Assembly (NCBI GenBank): GCA_019009955.1
Contig: CM032228.1
Span: 252,531,501 to 252,595,500, forward strand
Length of the DNA stretch: 64,000 nt
Source: Riptortus pedestris
Taxonomy: Eukaryota > Arthropoda > Insecta > Hemiptera > Alydidae
Direction: 5' to 3'
Positions within the stretch are counted from its first letter, which is position 1; every line of letters starts with the position of its first letter. Positions 55,901-64,000 of this stretch are shown here, piece by piece. The translations under genes were made by a program, and so were the position numbers. The notes under the pieces are model-generated. The model was not told the origin of the DNA. It made no database searches and was given only the letters and a program-made list of their open reading frames with translations.

Positions 55901-58900
55901 TACTGCCAGATACTGTCGGTACTGCGAGGCACAAGAGTTACGGCTAGGTACTCCCAGATACTGTCGGTACTGCTTGGCACCACAGTTACTGCTAGGTACT
56001 CCCAGATACTGTCGGTACTGCTTGGCACCACAGTTACTGCTAGGTACTGCCAGATACTGTCGGTACTGCTTGGCACCATAGTTACTGCTAGGTACTCCCA
56101 GATACTGTCGGTACTGCTTGGCACCACAGTTACTGCTAGGTACTCCCAGGCAATATAGGTACTGCTAGGTACTCCCAGATACTGTCGGTACTACTAGGCA
56201 CTACAGTTACTGCTAGGTACTCCCAGATACTGTCTGTACTACTAGGCACTACAGTTACTGCTAGGTACTCCCAGATACTGTCAGTACTACTAGGCACCAC
56301 AGTTACTGCTAGGTACTCCCATGCACTATAGGTACTCCCAGATACTGTCTGTACTACTAGGCACTACAGTTACTGCTAGGTACTCCCAGATACTGTCGGT
56401 ACTACTAGGCACTACAGTTACTGCTAGGTACTCCCAGATACTGTCGGTACTACTAGGCACTACAGTTACTGCTAGGTACTCCCAGATACTGTCAGTACTA
56501 CTAGGCACTACAGTTACTGCTAGGTACTCCAGAATACTGTCGGTACTCCCAGATACTGGTACTACTAGGCACTACAGGTACTGCTAGGTACTCCCAGAAC
56601 CTGTCGGTACTACTAGGCACTACAGTTACTGCTAGGTACTCCCAGATACTGTCGGTACTACTAGGCACTACAGTTACTGCTAGGTACTCCCAGATACTGT
56701 CGGTACTACTAGGCCCAACAGTTACTGCTAGGTACTCCCAGACTACTAGGTACTACTAGGCACTACTACTGCTAGGTACTAATACTGCTAAGTTACTGCT
56801 AGGTACTCCCAGATACTGTCGGTACTACTAGGCACTACAGTTACTGCTAGGTACTCCCAGATACTGTCGGTACTACTAGGCACTACAGTTACTGCTAGGT
56901 ACTCCCAGATACTGTCTGTACTACTAGGCACTACAGTTACTGCTAGGTACTCCGAGATACTGTCGGTACTACTAGGCACCACAGTTACTGCTAGGTACTC
57001 CCATGCACTATAGGTACTGCTAGGTACTGTCTGTACTACTAGGCACTACAGTTACTGCTAGGTACTCCCAGATACTGTCGGTACTACTAGGCACTACAGT
57101 TACTGCTAGGTACTCCCAGATACTGTCGGTACTACTAGGCACTACAGTTACTGCTAGGTACTCCCAGATACTGTCGGTACTACTAGGCACTACAGTTACT
57201 GCTAGGTACTCCCAGATACTGTCGGTACTACTAGGCACTACAGTTACTGCTAGGTAATCCCAGAGACTGCTCGGTACTACTAGGCACTACAGTTACTGCT
57301 AGGTACTCCCAGATACTGTCGGTACTACTAGGCACTACAGTTACTGCTAGGTACTACTAGGCACTACAGTTACTGCTAAGTACTCCCAGATACTGTCGGT
57401 ACTACCAGGGACCACAGTTACTGCTAGGTACTCCCAGATACTGTCGGTACTACTAGGCACTACAGCTACAGTTACTGCTAGCTACCCCCAGATACTGTCG
57501 GTACTACTCGGCCCTACAGTTACTGCTAGGTACTCCCAGATACTGTCGGTACTACTAGGCACTACAGTTACTGCTAGGTACTCCCAGATACTGTCGGTAC
57601 TACTAGGCACTACAGTTACTGCTAGGTACTCCCATGCACTATAGGTACTGCTAGGTACTCCCAGATACTGTCGGTACTACTAGGCACTACAGTTACTGCT
57701 AGGTACTCCCAGATACTGTCGGTACTGCTTGGCACCACAGTTACTGCTAGGTACTCCCAGGCACTCGCTACAGGTACTGCTAGGTACTCCCAGATACTGT
57801 CGGTACTACTAGGCACTACAGTTACTGCTAGGTATTCCCAGATACTGTCGGTACTACTAGGCACTACAGTTACTGCTAGGTACTCCCATGCACTATAGGT
57901 ACTGCTAGGTACTCCCAGATACTGTCAACATTTTATAATTGATCGTTTTATTCTTTTTCTGATGAATATTCGGTATATATGTATTACATTTTAATCATCT
58001 ATACTTTATTAAATTCTTTAATACAATTGCATGTGCCAATTTCTATTTATTTTCAGAATAACGTTTATAGTTTTTCGTAATTTTTTTCTCAGGATGTGAA
58101 TGTTGCGACTTTCAAGAATGTGCTCCTTGGGAATAAAGAAGCCTTGAAGGGAAAAGGAACTGGCCGCGTTTTAGAATCGTAAGTATTAGTATTTTTTATT
58201 GATATTAGTTGTTATACTTATTTATTTTTTATACTACAATACCATAGTTATGTTTCCATATATTTGTCTGTTTGTCATTTATTAACGTCCACTTCGTGCT
58301 ACTATGGCTAATTGGAACGGGTCACCAACAGATTAACACCCTTCTCTAGCAACGGTTGGACAACGAATTTTTTTGACCCTAAATCAAACCTACTACCCAG
58401 GCGGGAATCGAACCTATTATATAATTATCTGCATAGACATAGATTTATCTATGTATATATATTTATTTATCTACTAGTTCAAATGGTTAGCAGATATCAA
58501 CATCTCGTTTTAGCGAAACAAAGTAAGGTGACTTTTCGAAACGTATAAAAATAGTCCCGTGACGCAGGGGCTGCGTAAACTAAGCAGATTCCCCACGTGT
58601 AGTTTTACAAGAGAGAAATTTCACGAGAGCCGAAGAGTTAAGAAAACGGCCGACCTAGCTTTGGGCTGGAAACTCAATCTTCCGTTAGCCCCCCCCCCCC
58701 CGATTTCATAAAATTGCAAATATCTCGGCTAATATGCAAGATAGAGAATAAATGTATATAACAATATTTATAGTAAATTTAATTTTCAATAAGATTGATT
58801 TTATACAATGTTTCGATCCGACGTATAGTAACGGAAATATTTCAAATTTTAAAAAATCCTTTCCTGTAAACCCCCCCTCCCACTGGTCCGATATCAGCCA

Positions 58901-58994
58901 TTAACGAACTGGATCTTTTTTTTTTTACACATAACGACTAAATATAGAGTTTGGTAACGATCAAACAAAAGTTGCGACCGCTAGAGCGGTAACA

Positions 58995-59056
<62 letters not shown>

Positions 59057-61275
59057 GATAGATAGATAGATACAGTTTTGAACGGACCTCATTTTCGTCA
59101 TCTACTAGGATCGATGGACATTTGAAGAAAAATGTCGAAAATTCCGTCATGAGTACAACCTCAATAGCTGATTTCCCTAAAGGGAATCAAGGAAAACCCG
59201 CTTAATACTAAGAAATGTTCAGAACAATAATAGTAGATCATAGATAGTTTAACAATATTGGTTCTAGAACTTTTTAAGATCCCACATATAATAATGAAAC
59301 TATTTGGAACTTACACCACCAAATTTAATTTTTATTGTGGACTAAAACGGTTAAATTTCGATTATATTATAGCTCAAGAAAATATATTCAAATCAAGAAT
59401 TTAAAATCTTAAATGATGACGTCACCACACGACGAATTTGAATATGCCTCGCATAATTCAGGTCTCTTGAAAACTATATTTGGTATTGAAGCTTAGAATA
59501 AGGTAGTTTATGACATTACAGCTTACTGTTAATATGACATGAGTATTAGTGGGGTCTTACTTAAGACTCCTAAGCTAAAGAAATAGCTCGGCTAATGTTC
59601 ATAGCTGAGAAAATATGTATACAACAACACTTATTGGCAATTTAAGAGTTAAAGCATTGTCTTTAATCTCACATGGTTAACCTAGCGTGGCGAATTCGAT
59701 TCCCGCCTGGACAAAGGAATTTATTAAGTGACGGAAGTCCTGAGTGCCACCCTGGCTAGAAAAGGGTGCTAACCTGTAGATAACCCGACCCGATTAGCCT
59801 TAGTTGCAAACAGTGAAAGTGAATAAATAATTGCTTGACAATTAAATATGCAATATGATTGGTTCTATACTATTTTTAAATCCGACGTTTAAAGAAGTTA
59901 TTTCGAGATTCCTCCCTTCTGAAGCCCCCTCTCTCCAGTCTCATTTCAGCAACTAACAAACTTGATCTTTCATATCCCATGAAACATTTAAATATTGAAT
60001 TTGGTAATAATAAAAAGTCCGTCACGCAGGGGCAGCGTAAACTAAGCAGATTTCCTACGTGAAGTTTAGCAATAGAGAAATCTGCATACTGGTAACACAA
60101 CACCACCATAAGTAAATGCAAACCCTAATGAGAAATCTTTCAGTTAATTTTAATAAACTCCCAACTGAAACGGCTTCTGAATTGTAAGAAAAAAATTATA
60201 TTTTAATAACTCAAATTTTAGTAGTCCAAGAACTAAAGAAAGGGAGGGGGGTGGATGAACAGAACGTTTTTGCATAAATCTCACAAAGTAACGAAGGTTA
60301 GGTAAGAATAGAAACTACAGGTTAGGTTAGAAGCTTCCGCCAGAGCCAAGTTACGAAAACGGCCGAACTAACCCGAACAACACCCGACCACAGACCATAA
60401 AAATGCAAATATCTCCGTTAATATTCAAGATATAGAACAAATGTATATTTTAATATTTATAGTAAATTTAAGGTCTCCGCCACACCGATTACAACGAAAT
60501 ATTCTTAGTGTTTAGTACCTAATGAAAAACCAATTCTTTTAAAGGGAGATAACACATTTCAGGCGCGTTCGTCGAAAAAAAAAGTTAAAGCTTGCCTGAA
60601 CGTTTTGAGTTTTTCCTCAAGACGTCTATTTCAAGTAGCCTCCGCGGCTCTAATGATAGTACTTTATTTTTGTAACTGGAAATCTCAAGAACGAATCTCG
60701 CCGGGAGTGACTACTTTTTTTCTGGATTTTTTTTTGCCTCTAGGCCGTTAATTTAATATTAATAAATAAATTAAAAGGATTTTATTTTAATTATTAGCAT
60801 TTCATTTTTATTGTGTTCCATATATTTAAAGAAAATTCGAATGCTTTCTGTCAAAATGTAATTGGTATAAGGAAATATTTAATATTGTACAAGAAATATT
60901 TTATTAACAGAATACATAAGTATATAACAATTATCAATAATAACAGAAATATTTTAATAATATTTTTAAACGGTTTTATTTAACTTTACCTGATTATTTA
61001 TTAACTTGATGGTAGAAATATACGTATCCTAGGCCAGGCACAATGAAAATATAGTTTTAAAGTATAAAACTGTTAAAAGAATATTTTTATGGCTAGAGCT
61101 AGAAAACGTTGAGCATGCTTATTTGTTGTGTTGCAGTGGCCCCAATGATCTCGTATTCATCAACTTTGCTGATCACGGAGCTGAAGGACTTCTAGGATTC
61201 CCTTATGAGACGCTGACTGCTGATGAGTTGTCCAACATATTCGAAGGGATGAAGAAGAAAAAGAATTTCGGAAAG
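52389..61275 (+). CDS. legumain (C13 asparaginyl endopeptidase), plus copy, partial
   Basis: A secreted/lysosomal Asn-specific cysteine endopeptidase. Exons: 52389-52507 (119 nt), 52591-52688 (98), 54374-54455 (82), 58093-58178 (86) and 61137-61275 (139). Lengths and phases are identical to the minus copy. They encode a hydrophobic signal-like segment, VAGSNGWWNYRHQ with the catalytic Asn, ADICHAYH, GPDVYKGV, the GKGTGRVLES link and NFADHGA with the catalytic His. Residues beside both catalytic positions match the family (Gly after Asn, Asp before His), so this looks the more conventional paralogue. The catalytic-Cys exon should follow 61275 but was not found before the window end. The start-codon exon was not found upstream. 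Introns carry a GA repeat, an R1-like LINE, a 3.3-kb minisatellite, SINE and HINE copies. Confidence 0.9.
52591..52688 (+). CDS. legumain plus copy, exon ADICHAYH
   Basis: The acceptor is tttttcag and the donor is GTATGT. It encodes ADICHAYHILINKGVHPDR and IMFDDIADHP, and ends in phase 2. Confidence 0.9.
52745..52895. repeat. (GA)n microsatellite with GACA variants
   Basis: About 150 bp of GA/GAGG repeats ending in GACA units, in the second visible intron of the plus legumain. The R1-like LINE begins about 60 bp after it. Confidence 0.9.
52960..54185 (+). mobile_element. R1-like LINE, 5'-truncated
   Basis: The last third of an R1-clade ORF2 plus a very short 3' end, inserted in the plus legumain's intron in the same direction as the gene. 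The 5' start abuts a GA microsatellite. No terminal duplication could be defined. Confidence 0.72.
53005..54176 (+). pseudogene. R1-like reverse transcriptase C-terminal part, frameshifted
   Basis: It opens inside the RT palm with ILLIDGLLKLQETSG and the catalytic AYVDDLVV (here SAYVDDLVV). Then come 'LSPEKTCGLIMKGKY' and the thumb ('YKLCIVSIPTYAIAAWGPLL', 'MQRTFLIPIIKAYRT'). A shifted frame has 'QFLSGHENFASYLYKFKK' and a CPCG..CP cysteine motif near 53990-54045, typical of R1 C-termini. At least two frameshifts and several stops are present. Confidence 0.75.
54374..54455 (+). CDS. legumain plus copy, exon GPDVYKGV
   Basis: The acceptor is ttctcag and the donor is GTAAGT. It encodes NENPGQIFNRPDGPDVYKG and VKIDYRGE. 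The intron before it holds the GA repeat and the R1-like LINE. Confidence 0.9.
54660..57930. repeat. 48-bp minisatellite, 3.3 kb, in legumain intron
   Basis: The main unit is 'ggtactactaggcactacag' followed by 'ttactgctaggtactcccag' and 'atactgtc'. There are about 60 copies. The first 300 bp consist of shorter 'ggaactac' motifs (about 12-24 bp), which may be the ancestral form. The array is broken by partial units, e.g. near 56140, 56330, 57890. Open frames are by-products of the 48-bp period. Confidence 0.95.
57931..58092. other. legumain intron, acceptor side
   Basis: AT-rich intron end with a T-rich tract before the CAG acceptor at 58090-58092. Confidence 0.6.
58093..58178 (+). CDS. legumain plus copy, exon DVNVATFKNVL
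   Basis: The acceptor is ttctcag and the donor is GTAAGT. It encodes DVNVATFKNVLLGNKEAL and KGKGTGRVLES. It is preceded by the 3.3-kb minisatellite intron. Confidence 0.9.
58275..58420 (-). repeat. SINE copy, reverse orientation
   Basis: 'ctatggctaattggaacggg', 'ttctctagcaacggttgga' and the reversed B box 'ggcgggaatcgaacc' follow the family order in reverse. The head is partly missing. Confidence 0.7.
58553..59189 (-). mobile_element. HINE element, complete
   Basis: In reverse from 'gtgacgcaggggctgcgtaa' to 'tagctgatttccctaaaggg', with (TA)n and GATA units at about 58998-59071. It sits in the fifth-exon-proximal intron of the plus legumain. Confidence 0.82.
59190..59645 (-). mobile_element. 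diverged HINE right-module remnants
   Basis: 'gaaaactatatttggtattg' and 'gacatgagtattagtggggt' match inner parts of the HINE subfamily at 17700-17940 in reverse. No ends. Confidence 0.5.
59648..59835 (+). repeat. SINE copy
   Basis: 'gagttaaagcattgtcttta', the B box 'ggcgaattcgattcccgcc', 'caccctggctagaaaaggg', 'gataacccgacccgattagc' and an AATAAATAA tail. Most of the head is present. Confidence 0.75.
60015..60468 (-). mobile_element. HINE element, 3' half only
   Basis: It starts 'gtccgtcacgcaggggcagc' and runs to 'ttatagtaaatttaag' at about 60468, where the match stops before the (TA)n tract. Confidence 0.72.
60470..61136. other. legumain intron, nothing recognised
   Basis: Intron sequence leading to the His exon. 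A short segment at about 60645-60725 ('ctctaatgatagtac', 'gaacgaatctcgccgggag') looks tRNA-like in wording, but I cannot fold it into a tRNA. Confidence 0.4.
61137..61275 (+). CDS. legumain plus copy, catalytic His exon
   Basis: The acceptor is ttgcag and the donor is GTCAGG. It encodes GPNDLVFINFADHGAEG and LSNIFEGMKKKKNFGK, ending in phase 0. The family's conserved DHG with the catalytic His is intact. Confidence 0.9.
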
Positions 61276-61389
61276 GTCAGGAAATAGTCACTACTATCTT
61301 ATGTATGGAATATTTAACAATTACTAGCAATGTTGGAGGACTTGCCTGGAAAAGTATATATCTGTCACTTCTTCCACATTAAACATTCA

Positions 61390-61690
61390 AAAAGTCCGTC
61401 ACGCAAGTGCTGAGTTAACTAAGCAGATTCCCCAAGAACGGGTATTTGATTTTATCTTAAGAAGTAAATCATTTAAAAGTAAATACCAATATTTGGTATT
61501 TAAGTTTCAAATAAAAGGGCTTCATTATGTAACGGAGACTTGTTCAAGTGACATGAATAGGAGTGGCGATTAACTGAAGGCTTAAAAGTAAAAAATATCT
61601 CATAATATCTCTACATAAATGTAACAAAATTTATAGAACACTATGTTTGCAATAAGAGAAATTCTATACAATTTTTCGATCCAACCCATA
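61390..61690 (-). mobile_element. HINE fragment, diverged
   Basis: 'agtccgtcacgcaagtgctg' and 'aactaagcagattccccaag' mark the 3' end in reverse. The rest is the subfamily variant also seen at 17700-17940. It ends in 'cgatccaacccataataa'. Confidence 0.65.
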
Positions 61691-61810
61691 ATAAGTAGTA
61701 ATTTTACAGCCCTGAAGAAGAGAAAATAAAGATTCTCGAAATATCCGCATAAACTAAGATTTATTTCACCAGCATTGATCAAAACTCCGAAAAGAATAAC
61801 ACACCATATA
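61690..61810 (+). repeat. Penelope-type 3'-end repeat, copy 2
   Basis: Almost identical to 44035-44158: 'ctgaagaagagaaaataaag', 'attctcgaaatatccgcata' and 'gaataacacaccatata'. The mariner element is inserted at its final TA. Confidence 0.55.
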
Positions 61811-63087
61811 CGTAGTAAGGTCCAAAAGTTTCCGGCCTGGGATAGAAGGAAAGGTGAAAGAAAAAACTGGTTTTACTGTTTTTCAATATATTCTCCTCTA
61901 AGTTCAATACACTTATTACAACGCTTTGGCAACATTTCTATACCATGAAAAAAATAATTTTCTTCTTTGTTAAAAAAATGTTCTTCCACTGCTGCTTGGA
62001 GCTCTTCGTCGGTGTTAAATCGCCTTCCACGAAGGTCAGATTTTAATTTTGAGAAAAGGTAGAAATCACTAGGGGCCAAGTCTGGGCTGTAGGGTGGGTG
62101 AGAGATTTCTTGGAATCCACAGTCCTTCACAGCGGCCTTGGAAATCAATGCTGTGTGGACAGGGGAATTGTCGTGAAGGAGGCGGACGCCTCTGCTTAAC
62201 TTCCCTCGCCTCTTCTCTTTAATGGCGTCTCGTAACCGGTCAAGTAGGGCTGCATAATACTCACCATTCATTGTGGTATTCCTTTCTTTAAAATCTATCA
62301 ATAGTATTCCTTTACAGTCCAAACAATTGTGGTCATTATCTTTTTTGTTGACTGCGTGACTTTTGCCTTTAAAAGAGGCGCTCTCCTGGTCTTCTCGATT
62401 CCATTGACTCTCTTTTGCTGAGTGGGTCATAATATAGAACCATTGTCTCATCCCAAGTTACAATTGAGTCCAAAAAATTCTTTGGGTCGGCAAATAAAAA
62501 TAAAAATTCACTGCAGCAGTGAACTCGTTCCTGTTTTTTATGAGCTGAAAGAATTTTCGGAATCCATCTTGCACTAACCTTGTTCATATGCATATGTTCT
62601 TTGATGATCCTCAAAACACTTGTTTTTGAAAGCCCCAACCTCGCTGCTATTTCCTTGGTTTTCAGTCGTCGGTCAGACAGCGATTCAGATTCCACAAGTT
62701 GGATTGTTTCAGAAGTGACAGCTTCCAGTGGGCGACCGGGACGTGGGTCATCTTCTAGACTTTCTCTCCCTAACTTAAATAATTTTGCCCATTCTTTCAC
62801 TGTGGAATACGAGGGGGAGGACTGCCTGTATACACAATCCAAGCGCTCTTTAATTTGCGCAGGAGTAAGACCCTCTTTACAAAAGAATTTAACTACCGCA
62901 CTGTACTCGAGTTTAAACATTGTAAAAATGGGGAGTTTCCTTTAAGGCTGGACACTGACTGACAAGACTGAGGAAGTGCGGGCGATGGGTATGGAGTGAG
63001 CAGGCATGGACCTGCATAGGCGTGCAGCTCCCGGCACGTTTGAAGGAGGGCAAGCAGGACAGGCCGGAAACTTATCGACCTTACTAC

Positions 63088-63088
<1 letters not shown>
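61811..63088 (-). mobile_element. mariner element, 1,278 bp, with TIRs and TA duplication
   Basis: The left end starts CGTAGTAAGGTCCAAAAGTT and the right end in reverse CGTAGTAAGGTCGATAAGTT. Both continue TCCGGCCTG, giving 29-bp TIRs with two mismatches. TA lies at 61809-61810 and 63089-63090. The single transposase gene on the minus strand fills most of the element. Size and ends are typical of full-length mariners. The right flank is the (TA)n of a HINE copy. Confidence 0.9.
61873..62920 (-). pseudogene. mariner transposase, one frameshift
   Basis: About 348 codons from ATG at 62920 to the stop at 61873. The N-terminal helix-turn-helix pair includes 'YSTVKEWAKLFKLGRESLED', 'DDPRPGRPLEA' and 'TKEIAARLGLSKTSVLRI'. 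The DDE/D core has VTWDETMV (first Asp), LLHDNSPVHTA (second) and YSPDLAPSDFYLF (third), the D,D34D spacing of mariners. A single shift near 62391-62402, just after the first Asp, splits it into frames ending at 62369 and opening at 62451. All three catalytic Asp are retained. One indel in an otherwise open gene suggests recent activity. Confidence 0.88.
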
Positions 63089-63090
<2 letters not shown>

Positions 63091-63129
<39 letters not shown>

Positions 63130-63900
63130 TGCCTCTTAGTTTTCTAGTGGTCGTAATTTTTATCGCTACCAAACTTAATATTTAAACGTTTTATGGAAAA
63201 ATGACGATAAACTTCGTTCATGGTTCGTTAATCAGGCTTGTAGAAGAAAGGGGGGGGGGAGGAACTTAGAGAGGAGGAATTTCGAAAATTTTTAAAAAGT
63301 GCATAGAATTAATATTATTGTAATTTTAAGTTCCCAAATATTGGGTAAATGTTAACTAATGTTGCTATAGGTACATATTTTCTCTATCATGAAAATTAAC
63401 GGAGATATTTGGAATTTTAGGTTTTCACCCTACAGTAAACCCCCTACTCATGGCCTAATAACAGCAAGCTGTTATAAAATAAACCTCCATATTCTAAGCT
63501 TAAATTCCAAATATTGTTTCCACAGGACCATTATTATACAAATACGCGGTATGTGTAATGACGTTATCAATTACGGTTTTATGAACTTGTCTCGAAAATG
63601 TTCATTTGGTCTACACCATACTCGATATTTAATTATTCAACACTAATAATCATATTTGTGAATAATAGAATTCGGACCTGAAATCGGGGGGGGGGAGAGG
63701 GTTAGAGATGGAGGGGAATACACAAATTCAAAATATCTCCGTTATTATCAGTTAAATCTTAAAATATTATAGAATCCATCTTGTTAAACTATTAAGCTCT
63801 ACAATTTTTGTTAAATACATTTTTTCCTAACTCGATTGCTAAGCTAGTTATGCGTACTTTCTTGTTGTCATCCATCAATAATCCCACACCCGTTGTCTAC
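63091..63900 (+). mobile_element. (TA)n and HINE right module, degenerate
   Basis: After the (TA)n come 'tagttttctagtggtcgtaa', 'taccaaacttaatatttaaa' and G-runs near 63250 and 63690. There are two overlapping partial right modules, the second starting at about 63600. No intact 3' hairpin. Confidence 0.6.
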
Positions 63901-63912
63901 TCACTTTTTGTT

Positions 63913-64000
63913 TTAGCAGATTTCCCTTAAGGGAAATCAGCTATTGAGGTTGTACTCATGACGGAATTTTCGAAATTTTTCTTCAAATGTCCATCGATCC
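63913..64000 (+). mobile_element. HINE left module, cut by window end
   Basis: It opens AGCAG and contains the perfect 20-bp palindrome GATTTCCCTTAAGGGAAATC at 63917-63936, then 'tattgaggttgtactcatga' and 'tcttcaaatgtccatcgatc'. T-rich DNA lies on the left. The element continues past the window. Confidence 0.85.

Noticed and set aside
54947..57864. Several 60-113 codon repeat frames
   Set aside because: Translations of the 48-bp intronic minisatellite.
17452..63172. Many short frames rich in Ile-Tyr repeats
   Set aside because: They translate (TA)n tracts of HINE and Helitron elements.

Overview
The window is AT-rich nuclear DNA from an invertebrate animal, most probably an arthropod and likely an insect. 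The reasons are genes split by short-exon, GT-AG introns, an Armitage/MOV10L1-type piRNA helicase, R1-like and RNase H-bearing LINEs, a BEL/Pao LTR element, Penelope, Helitrons, mariner, PIF/Harbinger and Transib relics, and a tRNA-derived SINE. No bacterial-type operon, rRNA or CRISPR array is present. The species cannot be named from the sequence alone.

Layout. 1-9 kb: non-coding, with a Helitron fragment and a 2.2-kb, 87-bp-period minisatellite (about 3.2-5.4 kb). 9.07-12.57 kb (minus): a long uninterrupted ORF for an Armitage/MOV10L1-like SF1 helicase. 13-25 kb: nested transposons, namely Helentron-like (HINE-type) elements with an internal (TA)n tract, 2.2-kb Helitrons, a Penelope remnant with a hammerhead-like core, a Harbinger fragment, and a C15A minisatellite at 23.1-23.6 kb. 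25.98-33.83 kb (minus): five exons of a legumain (C13 asparaginyl endopeptidase) gene, whose introns hold a composite minisatellite, a LINE tail and a decayed BEL/Pao element. 34-49 kb: more HINE, Helitron, SINE and LINE copies and short tandem arrays. 49.4-52.3 kb: a 2,867-bp Transib-type transposon with RSS-heptamer-like ends, a 5-bp target duplication and a dead RAG1-like transposase. 52.39-61.28 kb (plus): five exons of a second legumain gene with exon lengths identical to the first. Its introns hold a GA repeat, an R1-like LINE, a 3.3-kb minisatellite, SINE and HINE copies. 61.8-63.1 kb: a nearly intact mariner with its TIRs and TA duplication. The window ends inside another HINE copy.

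The only host genes recognised are the helicase and the two legumains. The legumains lie head to head, about 18.5 kb apart, as an inverted duplication. Each shows the signal-peptide region, the catalytic-Asn exon and the catalytic-His exon. The first (start-codon) exon and the catalytic-Cys and later exons were not found for either copy. The minus copy carries substitutions right beside two catalytic residues, so it may have diverged in function. Almost everything else is mobile-element or tandem-repeat DNA.
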